Part shown: positions 6,189-12,432 of the stretch, piece after piece
How positions within the stretch are numbered: position 1 is the stretch's first letter
Layout of the letters: each line of letters opens with the position of its first letter
Made by a program: the position numbers and the translations under genes
Source: Streptosporangiaceae bacterium
GTDB taxonomy: Bacteria > Actinomycetota > Actinomycetes > Streptosporangiales > Streptosporangiaceae
DNA: 12,432 nt
Direction: 5' to 3'
Assembly: GCA_030041195.1 (NCBI GenBank)
Contig: JASHOI010000200.1
Span: forward strand, 1 to 12,432
The notes under the pieces: model-generated
The model's input: the letters and a program-made list of their open reading frames with translations, nothing else
Databases searched by the model: none
What the model was told of the DNA's origin: nothing

Positions 6189-7205
6189 ATGGCCGAAGTG
6201 ACGGCGCCGGCTAAGCCGGCCGGCGCGGCGCAAACCCCCAAGGCGCACCCGCTGTGGAACACACTATTCAGACGGCTCGGGTTCGGCGTGATCACGCTGT
6301 TCTGCGTCTCCATCCTGGTCTTCGCCGCGACACAGGTCCTGCCGGGCAACGCGGCATCCGCGGTGCTGCAGAACACCGCAACGCCGCAGCGCCTGAAGGC
6401 GCTCGAGCTGCAGATGCACCTGAACCGCCCGGCGGTCGAGCAGTACTGGACCTGGCTGACCGGGCTGCTCCGCGGCAACCCGGGAACCTCGCTGGTCAGC
6501 GGCGCCTCGGTGAGTTCCCTGGTCGGCGGGCGCATCGTCAACACCGCGGTGCTGGTGCTGCTGGCCGGCGTCATCGGCACGCTGATCGGCGTGGCGCTGG
6601 GCGTGCTCGCCGCGGCCCGCAGGGACAGCTGGCTGGATCACGTCCTTTCGGTCACCGCGCTCGCGGTCACCGCCCTTCCCGAGTTCGTCGTCGCGATGGC
6701 GCTGGTGATCTTCTTCGCCGCCGTGATCTGGCACCTGTTCCCCGCGGTTTCGGTGTTCCCGCCGGGTGTGGCGCCCTGGTCCGACCCAACGCTGCTGGTG
6801 CTGCCGGTGGCCACGCTCGTCATTGTGATCGTCCCGTACACGTTCCGGATGATGCGCGCCGCGATGATCGACGCGCTGGAGAGCGATTACGTCGAGATGG
6901 CCACGCTCAAGGGGCTGTCCCGGCGGCGGGTCCTCATCTTCCACGCGCTGCCGAACGCGATAGCGCCGACGATCCAGGTGATCGGGCTCAACTTCCTCTA
7001 CCTGGCCGGCGGCGTCGTCGTGGTGGAGTACGTGTTCAACTACCCGGGCCTGGGCCAGGGGCTGGTCAACGCCGTGTCCGACCGGGACATCCCGGTGATC
7101 CAGTTCATCGTGATCCTGCTGGCCGCCTTCTACGTGGTCGTGAACATCGCAACCGACATGGTGTCGCTCGCCGCCAGCCCGCGGCGGCGGCTGCCCCGGT
7201 CCTGA
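6189..7205 (+). CDS. ABC transporter permease, DppB/OppB-type
   Basis: This 338-residue inner-membrane protein is one half of the transport channel. The sequence shows a cytoplasmic N-terminus, a first membrane helix (about 30-50), a long extracytoplasmic segment with the family-typical LPGNAA and LHLNRP-like region, and then five further hydrophobic helices. The ATPase-contacting EAA loop, DYVEMATLKGLSRRRVLIFHALPNA, starts near residue 233, and the family-typical VEYVFNYPGLGQ follows it. The ATG at 6189 is preferred because GGAAGGAA (6173-6180) lies 8 bases upstream. A GTG at 6141, overlapping the preceding stop as GTGA, would add 16 residues of no domain character. The gene follows the substrate-binding protein gene by 44 bases. 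Confidence 0.9.
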   Translation: MAEVTAPAKPAGAAQTPKAHPLWNTLFRRLGFGVITLFCVSILVFAATQVLPGNAASAVLQNTATPQRLKALELQMHLNRPAVEQYWTWLTGLLRGNPGTSLVSGASVSSLVGGRIVNTAVLVLLAGVIGTLIGVALGVLAAARRDSWLDHVLSVTALAVTALPEFVVAMALVIFFAAVIWHLFPAVSVFPPGVAPWSDPTLLVLPVATLVIVIVPYTFRMMRAAMIDALESDYVEMATLKGLSRRRVLIFHALPNAIAPTIQVIGLNFLYLAGGVVVVEYVFNYPGLGQGLVNAVSDRDIPVIQFIVILLAAFYVVVNIATDMVSLAASPRRRLPRS

Positions 7206-7217
7206 CGGAGGTGTGCC

Positions 7218-8159
7218 ATGGCTTCCACCGCGGCGCTGGAGGTTTTTCAGTCTGCCGGGCGCAGGCGGGCACGCCGGCGGGAGTGGGCGGCGGTGCTGGG
7301 GCGGGCGATCCGCACCCCGCGCGGCGCCATCGGGCTCGGGATCGTCGGCGCCGTCGTGCTGATCGCCGCCATCGGCCCCGCGCTGGCTCCTTATCCGGCC
7401 GACAACTTCGTCACCAGGCCGTTCGCCAACCCGTCGCTCAAATTCCCGCTCGGCGGGGACACGCTCGGCCGGGACGTGCTGAGCCGCACCCTGGACGGAG
7501 GCTGGCAGCTGCTGCTGATGGCGGCGGTGGCCACCCTGCTCGGCGTGGGCGTCGGCGCCGCCTGGGGCGTCACCGCCGCGTACTTCGGCGGGCGCTGGGA
7601 CACGATCCTGATGCGCACCGTGGACATCGTGCTCGCGTTCCCCCAGCTGGTCTTCGCGCTGCTGCTGGTCAGCATCCTCGGCCCGAGGATCTGGCTGATC
7701 GTCCTCGCGGTGGCGATCTCGCACGCGCCGCAGGTGGCCCGGGTGACCAGGGCGGCGGCCCTGGACATCTGCGAGCGGGACTACGTCAGGGCGGCACAGA
7801 TCATCGGGATGCCGGCCCGGAAGGTGATCCGCCGCGAGGTGCTGCCGAACCTGACCTCGGTGCTGATGGTCGAACTGGGCCTGCGGCTCACCTACTCCAT
7901 ACTGGTGATCGCGGGACTGAGCTTCCTCGGGTTCGGGCTGCAGCCGCCGACCCCGAGCTGGGGTTACATGATCAACGAGAACCGGATCGGCCTGGTGGCC
8001 AATCCGTGGGGGGTGCTGGCGCCGGTGTTGCTCATCGCTGCCCTGACCATCGGTACGAACACGCTGACCGACGCGATTGCCCGCGCCTCGCTCGGCGTCG
8101 GGCGCGGCGCCGACGACGCGCTGCTGCCCGGCATCACGGCGGCCGGAGCGATGTCATGA
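7218..8159 (+). CDS. ABC transporter permease, DppC/OppC-type
   Basis: This 313-residue inner-membrane protein pairs with the preceding permease. It has the N-terminal cytoplasmic stretch and first helix (about 35-55), then the LGGDTLGRDVLSR segment characteristic of DppC/OppC proteins, five more helices, the EAA loop starting near Asp188 (DYVRAAQIIGMPARKVIRREV), and the late GLSFLGFGLQPPTPSWG motif typical of the family. GGAGG (7207-7211) lies 6 bases before the ATG; the gene follows its neighbour by 12 bases and overlaps the ATPase gene by ATGA (8156-8159), indicating translational coupling. Confidence 0.92.
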   Translation: MASTAALEVFQSAGRRRARRREWAAVLGRAIRTPRGAIGLGIVGAVVLIAAIGPALAPYPADNFVTRPFANPSLKFPLGGDTLGRDVLSRTLDGGWQLLLMAAVATLLGVGVGAAWGVTAAYFGGRWDTILMRTVDIVLAFPQLVFALLLVSILGPRIWLIVLAVAISHAPQVARVTRAAALDICERDYVRAAQIIGMPARKVIRREVLPNLTSVLMVELGLRLTYSILVIAGLSFLGFGLQPPTPSWGYMINENRIGLVANPWGVLAPVLLIAALTIGTNTLTDAIARASLGVGRGADDALLPGITAAGAMS

Positions 8160-9973
8160 CCGCCAACGGCGACGACGAGCTGCGCCTGGTCGTCGAGGGC
8201 CTGCAGGTGCTGCGGGCGCCGTCACGCGGCCGCAAGTCGGTCGACGTGGTGGACGAGATCTCGTTCCGGGTCCAGCCGGGCGAGGTGCTCGGCTTGGTCG
8301 GCGAGTCCGGCTCCGGCAAGACCACGATGGCGCTCGCGCTGCTCGGCCACGTCCGCCGCGGGCTGGTCATCGGCGGCGGGAAGGTCGTCGTCGACGGCCA
8401 GGACATCCTCCCGCTGTCGCCCAGGGAACTGCAGCACCTGCGCGGCCGCCAGGTCGCCTACGTGCCGCAGGACCCGTCCAGCGCGCTGAACCCGACGCTG
8501 AAGATCGGCACTCAGCTGCGCGAGGTCCTCGCCTACTACGAGGGCGACGACAGCGCCCGCGCCGAGCGGCTGACCGACATGCTCGCCGAGGTCGGCCTGT
8601 CCTCGGTGCCCGGCATCCTCGGCTGCTACCCGCACCAGCTTTCCGGCGGGCAGCAGCAGCGGGTCGGGCTCGCGATGGCGTTCGCCTGCCGCCCGCAGCT
8701 GATCGTGCTCGACGAGCCGACCACCGGCCTGGACGTGACCACCCAGCGCCGGGTGCTCGAGACCATCAAGGACCTGTGCCAGTCGTACCGCGTGGCGGCC
8801 GTGTACATCAGCCACGACCTGGCCGTGGTCGCCGAGATCGCCGACCACGTGGCGGTGCTGTACGCGGGCAGGCTCGCCGAGGTTGGCCCGGCGCGCGAGG
8901 TGTTCGCCACCCCGTCGCACCCGTACAGCCGCAGGCTGCTGCGGGCCGTCCCGTCGCTGGACCGCTCCCAGGTGCTGACCGGCCTGTCCGGGCAGCCGCC
9001 CCGGCCCGGCAGTAGGCCGTCGGGCTGCTTCTTCCAGCCCAGGTGCGAGTTCGCGGTGCCGGAGTGCGAGGCCGGGCAGCCGCCGATGGTCGAGGTGTCG
9101 CCCACCGGTCACGCGGCACGATGCCTGCGCGCCGTGGAGGTCGCGGCGCTGGCAGGCACGCAGGGCGGCCCCACCGCGCGCCCGTCCGGCCCCGGCAAGA
9201 CCGACGCCCTGCTCGACGTGCAGGACCTGTCGGCCACCTACGGCCGCAAGACCGTGCTGAGCGGCCTGACCTTCGCCGTGCCTGGCCGCCAGTGCGTGGC
9301 CGTGGTCGGCATGTCCGGGTCCGGGAAAACCACGCTGGCCCGCTGCCTGGTCGGGCTGCACCCGACCTGGCGCGGCGACGTCATGTTCTCCGGCAAGCCG
9401 CTGACCGCCGGCGTCCGCCGTCGCAGCGGCGACCAGCTGCGAAGGATCCAGTACGTCTCGCAGAACCCGTACCTTGCCCTGAACCCGCGCCGCACCGTGG
9501 GCCAGATCGTGGAGCAGCCGCTGGCCCACTTCGAGAAGCTGTCGGCCGGCCAGCGGTACGACCGGGTGGTGGCGGCGCTGACCGCGGCCGCGCTGCGCGA
9601 GTCGTTCGTCGACCTCTACCCCGATCAGCTCTCTGGCGGCGAGCGGCAGCGGGTGGCCATCGCCCGCGCGCTCATCCTCGAGCCCGAGCTGCTCGTCTGC
9701 GACGAGGTCACCTCGGCGCTCGACGTGTCCGTGCAGGCCGCGATCGTGGAACTGCTGCGCGGCCTGCAGCACCAGCACGGCCTGTCGATGATCTTCATCA
9801 CGCACAACCTGCCGCTGGTGCGCAGCATCGCCGACCACGTCGTGGTGATGAACGACGGCAGGATCTGCGAGCGCGGCACGGTCACCGAGGTGCTCGAGGC
9901 GCCGAAGGACCCGTACACCGCGCAGCTCCTCGCCGACGTGCCGAAGATGACGGTCGCCGTCGGAGAGGGCTGA
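8156..9973 (+). CDS. Fused double ATPase of the Dpp/Opp-type transporter (DppD-DppF fusion)
   Basis: The 605-residue protein carries two complete ABC ATPase domains and should power the importer without a separate partner. Domain 1 has Walker A GESGSGKTT (from residue 49), signature LSGGQQQR (162-169) and Walker B with Asp186-Glu187. Domain 2 has Walker A GMSGSGKTT (from 385), signature LSGGERQR (492-499) and Walker B with Asp516-Glu517. Both catalytic glutamates are present, so both sites look active. Between them lies the oligopeptide-transporter C-terminal extension (SHPYSRRLLRAVP...) with four cysteines, Cys291, Cys297, Cys304 and Cys323. This fits the C-x5-C-x6-C-xn-C pattern known in OppD/DppD proteins, where it can hold an iron-sulfur cluster. 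The start overlaps the DppC-type stop (ATGA) and the stop overlaps the thioesterase start (TGATG). Confidence 0.95.
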   Translation: MTANGDDELRLVVEGLQVLRAPSRGRKSVDVVDEISFRVQPGEVLGLVGESGSGKTTMALALLGHVRRGLVIGGGKVVVDGQDILPLSPRELQHLRGRQVAYVPQDPSSALNPTLKIGTQLREVLAYYEGDDSARAERLTDMLAEVGLSSVPGILGCYPHQLSGGQQQRVGLAMAFACRPQLIVLDEPTTGLDVTTQRRVLETIKDLCQSYRVAAVYISHDLAVVAEIADHVAVLYAGRLAEVGPAREVFATPSHPYSRRLLRAVPSLDRSQVLTGLSGQPPRPGSRPSGCFFQPRCEFAVPECEAGQPPMVEVSPTGHAARCLRAVEVAALAGTQGGPTARPSGPGKTDALLDVQDLSATYGRKTVLSGLTFAVPGRQCVAVVGMSGSGKTTLARCLVGLHPTWRGDVMFSGKPLTAGVRRRSGDQLRRIQYVSQNPYLALNPRRTVGQIVEQPLAHFEKLSAGQRYDRVVAALTAAALRESFVDLYPDQLSGGERQRVAIARALILEPELLVCDEVTSALDVSVQAAIVELLRGLQHQHGLSMIFITHNLPLVRSIADHVVVMNDGRICERGTVTEVLEAPKDPYTAQLLADVPKMTVAVGEG

Positions 9974-10455
9974 TGGCGCGCGTGATCGATGCGCCGCTGC
10001 GGTTGCACGAGACCGCGGTCGCGAAGGAGTGGGCCGACTACAACGGCCACATGACCGAGTCCGCGTACCTGCTGGTGGTCGGGGACGGCGCTGACGCGTT
10101 CTTCCGCTACGTCGGCGTCGACGAGGACTACCGCGCGGCCGGCCGGTCGCTGTTCACCGCCGAGACCCACCTGCGCCACCTGGGCCAGGCCCGGGTCGGC
10201 GACCGGCTGCGGTTGTCCCTGCAGGTGCTCGGCGTCGACGCCAAGCGGCTGCACATCGCGCACGAGATCCGCAGCGACAGCGGCGTGCTGCTCGCCACGG
10301 CCGAGCAGTTGCTGCTGCACGTCGACCTGGCCGCCGGCCGCGCAGCGCCGTTTCCCGCCGAGGTCGCCGGCCGCCTTGCCGCGATCCGGGCCGCGCACGC
10401 GGCGCTGCCCAGACCCGATTACGCGGGCCGCTCGATCCGGCCCGTGGGCGGATGA
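9973..10455 (+). CDS. Hotdog-fold acyl-CoA thioesterase, probable betainyl-CoA thioesterase
   Basis: The 160-residue protein is a 4-hydroxybenzoyl-CoA thioesterase-like hotdog enzyme. The opening strand is followed by KEWADYNGHMTESAYL, in which the Asp22-Tyr-Asn-Gly-His segment is the usual active-site turn and start of the central helix. The core strands SLFTAETHLRHLGQARVGD, LRLSLQVLGVDAKRLHIAHEI and LLATAEQLLLHVDL then complete the fold. In carnitine degradation the BKACE product betainyl-CoA is hydrolysed to glycine betaine and CoA by just such an enzyme, in some bacteria fused to carnitine dehydrogenase. That is the most likely role here; hydrolysis of carnitinyl-CoA made by the CaiD-like enzyme is a second possibility. 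TGATG and ATGA overlaps tie it translationally to the ATPase and the acyl-CoA dehydrogenase. Family certain, substrate inferred. Confidence 0.88.
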   Translation: MARVIDAPLRLHETAVAKEWADYNGHMTESAYLLVVGDGADAFFRYVGVDEDYRAAGRSLFTAETHLRHLGQARVGDRLRLSLQVLGVDAKRLHIAHEIRSDSGVLLATAEQLLLHVDLAAGRAAPFPAEVAGRLAAIRAAHAALPRPDYAGRSIRPVGG

Positions 10456-11621
10456 GCCCGGTGGACCTCGACCTCACCGAGGAGCAGCGGCTGATCGCCG
10501 GCACCGTGCGCGACTTCGTCGAGCGCGAGCTGTACCCGCACGAGGCCGAGGTCGAGCGGCTCGACGAGGTGCCGCCGGACCTGGCCGACGAGATCAGGGC
10601 CAAGGCGATCGCGTCCGGCCTGTACGCCGCGAACATGCCCGCCGAGCTCGGCGGCGGCGGCCTGGACGCCGTCGGCGTGGTGCTGGCCGAGCGCGAGCTC
10701 GGCCGGGCATCGTACGCGCTGCAGATGCTGGTCGAGCGGCCGAGCAACATCCTGCAGGCCTGCCAGGGCGAGCAGCGCGAGCGGTACCTGCTGCCCGCGA
10801 TCCGCGGTGAGCGGCACGACTGCGTGGCGATGACCGAGCCCGGCGCCGGTTCCGACGTCCGCTCGATGAGCACGATGGCGTCGCGTAACGGCCCGTATTA
10901 CGTGATCAACGGCACGAAGCACTTCATCAGCCACGCGGACGTGGCGGACTTCGTGATCCTGTTCGCGGCCACCGGCACCGAGCAGACCCGGCGCGGCCCG
11001 AAGAAGCTGATCACGACGCTGCTCGTGGACAAGGACACGCCCGGCCTGGAGGTGCGGCGCGGCCCGCCGTGCGTGTCCAACCGCGGTTACCATCAGTGCG
11101 AGCTGGTGTTCACCGACTGCCGGGTGCCGGTGGCCAGCCGGCTCGGCGAGGAGGGCCGCGGCTTCGACCTGATGGGCCAGTGGCTCGGCGCGACCCGGCT
11201 GACCGTGGCCGCGACCAGCGTCGGCCGGGCCCGGCGGGTGCTGGAGGCGGCGACCGAATGGGCCGCGAACCGCAAGCAGTTCGGCCAGCCGATCGGCAGG
11301 TTCCAGGGCGTCGGGTTCCGGCTCGCGGACATGGCCACCGAGCTGGAGGCGGCTGAGCTGCTCACGCTGCGCGCCGCGGCCCGGCTCGATCGCGGCGCGA
11401 TGACCGACGCCGACGCGGCCATGGCCAAGCTGTACGCGTCCGAGATGCTCGGCCGGGTCACCGACGCCGCCGTTCAGACGTTCGGCGGCATGGGCCTGAT
11501 GGCCGAGCTGCCGGTCGAGCGCTGGTGGCGGGACGCCCGGGTCGAGAGAATCTGGGACGGCACCAGCGAGATACAGCGCCAGATCATCGCCCGCTCAATG
11601 CTGCGACCATATGGAGCCTAA
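10452..11621 (+). CDS. Acyl-CoA dehydrogenase, candidate gamma-butyrobetainyl-CoA dehydrogenase or crotonobetainyl-CoA reductase
   Basis: The 389-residue FAD enzyme has all family regions: N-terminal helical domain (LTEEQRLIAGTVRDFVE), LPAELGGGG-like turn, the flavin-binding MTEPGAGSDVRSM (about 130-142), the beta domain with FISHADVADFVI and FTDCRVPVASRLGEEGRGF, and the C-terminal domain with RKQFGQPIGRFQGV, QTFGGMGLM and RIWDGTSEIQR. The usual catalytic Glu of the (Y/W)EGT motif is Asp369 here. Lying between a thioesterase and a CaiD-like gene, it probably acts on the four-carbon trimethylammonium acyl-CoAs, introducing or removing the alpha-beta double bond. E. coli CaiA, a related enzyme, works as a reductase in anaerobic carnitine respiration. 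In an aerobic catabolic cluster the oxidative direction is more likely. It starts within the thioesterase stop (ATGA). Substrate assignment is inference. Confidence 0.85.
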   Translation: MSPVDLDLTEEQRLIAGTVRDFVERELYPHEAEVERLDEVPPDLADEIRAKAIASGLYAANMPAELGGGGLDAVGVVLAERELGRASYALQMLVERPSNILQACQGEQRERYLLPAIRGERHDCVAMTEPGAGSDVRSMSTMASRNGPYYVINGTKHFISHADVADFVILFAATGTEQTRRGPKKLITTLLVDKDTPGLEVRRGPPCVSNRGYHQCELVFTDCRVPVASRLGEEGRGFDLMGQWLGATRLTVAATSVGRARRVLEAATEWAANRKQFGQPIGRFQGVGFRLADMATELEAAELLTLRAAARLDRGAMTDADAAMAKLYASEMLGRVTDAAVQTFGGMGLMAELPVERWWRDARVERIWDGTSEIQRQIIARSMLRPYGA

Positions 11622-12416
11622 TTGACCGCCCGTTACGCAACGGTCCGCACCGATGTGGAAGACCAGACGCTGATCGTCACGCTGGACAAACCCAAGGCGA
11701 ACGCGGTCGACGTGGCCACGAGCCGCGCGCTGTACGCCGCGTTCGAACGGTTGCGTGACGACCCGGGCCTGCGGGTCGGGATCTTGACTGGTGCGGGGGA
11801 GCGGTTCTTCTGCGCGGGCTGGGACCTGAAGGCGGCCGCCGCTGGCGAGGGCGTGGACGCCGACCACGGCCCGGGCGGGTTCGCCGGTCTCACCGAGTTC
11901 CCCGGCATCGGCAAGCCGGTGATCGCCGCGGTCAACGGGCTCGCGTTCGGCGGCGGCTTCGAGCTGGTGCTGGCCGCGGACCTGGTCGTGGCGGCCGACC
12001 ACGCCGAGTTCGCGCTCACCGAGGTGACGCTGGGCCTGGTGCCCGACGCCGGGGGACTGCTCCGGCTGCCCGCCCGGCTGCCCCGCCCGATCGCGGTCGA
12101 GCTGCTGCTCACCGGCAGGCGGCTGAGCGCCGCGGAGGCGGCCAGGTGGGGGCTGGTCAATCGGGTGGTCCCGGCCGAGGGGGTGATGACCGCGGCGCGC
12201 GAGCTGGCCGGCGCGATCTGCGCGGCGGCGCCGCTGTCGGTCGCGGCGGCGCTGGAGATCCTGCGCGAGACCGAGGCCACTTCGGTGGCGGCAGGATACG
12301 CGATCCAGCGCGGCGGGAACCTGCCGGCCTACCGGGCGATGCTCGGCTCGGCCGACGCCGCCGAGGGCGCGCGCGCGTTCGCCGAGCGCCGCCCGCCGGT
12401 CTGGCAGGGCCGGTGA
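11622..12416 (+). CDS. caiD: Carnitinyl-CoA dehydratase / crotonobetainyl-CoA hydratase, CaiD-like
   Basis: The 264-residue crotonase-fold enzyme should interconvert crotonobetainyl-CoA and L-carnitinyl-CoA. It resembles E. coli CaiD (261 residues) closely in the stretches I remember: [10 protein letters not shown], a [19 protein letters not shown] oxyanion region, the CaiD-specific [28 protein letters not shown] and the [14 protein letters not shown] loop, and it ends [13 protein letters not shown]. The two catalytic acids of crotonases, Glu114 and Glu134, are both present. The start is a TTG directly after the TAA of the preceding gene, with GGAG (11613-11616) 5 bases upstream. This gene is the best single pointer to carnitine/crotonobetaine chemistry in unit 2. 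Only 16 bases follow its stop, so whether a CoA ligase or CoA-transferase comes next cannot be seen. Confidence 0.92.
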   Translation: MTARYATVRTDVEDQTLIVTLDKPKANAVDVATSRALYAAFERLRDDPGLRVGILTGAGERFFCAGWDLKAAAAGEGVDADHGPGGFAGLTEFPGIGKPVIAAVNGLAFGGGFELVLAADLVVAADHAEFALTEVTLGLVPDAGGLLRLPARLPRPIAVELLLTGRRLSAAEAARWGLVNRVVPAEGVMTAARELAGAICAAAPLSVAAALEILRETEATSVAAGYAIQRGGNLPAYRAMLGSADAAEGARAFAERRPPVWQGR

Positions 12417-12432
12417 GCGCGCCCGGGCGGCC

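Noticed and set aside
6264..7724. 486-codon minus-strand frame spanning both permease genes
   Set aside because: Crosses two clear membrane-protein genes and is His/Gln/Arg-rich without domain character.
8222..9838. 538-codon open frame on the minus strand opposite the fused ATPase gene
   Set aside because: Antisense shadow; the opposite strand has all ABC ATPase motifs.

Overview
The window is high-G+C DNA with strong third-position G/C bias, GTG and TTG starts beside ATG, and tightly packed genes. This points to an actinomycete (Actinomycetota), probably a soil or host-associated filamentous type; genus cannot be read from it. No tRNA, rRNA, CRISPR array or transposase is visible.

Left part (1-2400): the 3' part of an IclR-family regulator runs in from the edge. 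It is followed by a 436-base gap holding a long interrupted palindrome (718-782), then a small secreted protein of unknown function with atypical codon use (two TTA codons in its signal peptide), a strong intrinsic terminator, and a convergent SRPBCC/START-like gene on the minus strand. The 2171-2410 spacer carries divergent promoters.

Right part (2411-12416): nine same-strand genes look like one catabolic regulon for L-carnitine and related trimethylammonium acids. Transcription unit 1 is a beta-keto acid cleavage enzyme (BKACE) and L-carnitine 3-dehydrogenase. Unit 2 is a Tat-exported, lipid-anchored family-5 substrate-binding protein, two Dpp/Opp-type permeases, a fused double ATPase, a hotdog thioesterase, an acyl-CoA dehydrogenase and a CaiD-like carnitinyl-CoA dehydratase. 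From the SBP onward the genes overlap or lie within 44 bases.

Inferred flow: the ABC transporter imports the substrate. After CoA activation (no activating enzyme is in the window), the acyl-CoA dehydrogenase interconverts gamma-butyrobetainyl-CoA and crotonobetainyl-CoA, and CaiD hydrates the latter to L-carnitinyl-CoA. Free L-carnitine is oxidised to 3-dehydrocarnitine. BKACE plus acetyl-CoA converts that to acetoacetate and betainyl-CoA, and the thioesterase releases glycine betaine. This joins a Cai-type CoA branch to the aerobic dehydrogenase/BKACE branch under a peptide-type ABC importer.

The strongest non-coding signal is a shared 15-bp palindrome, GTTCACATAGTGAAC at 2370-2384 and GTTCATATCGTGAAC at 4493-4507. 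Each copy lies between a plausible promoter and the first gene of one unit, so a single regulator, possibly the IclR protein at the left edge, probably controls both.
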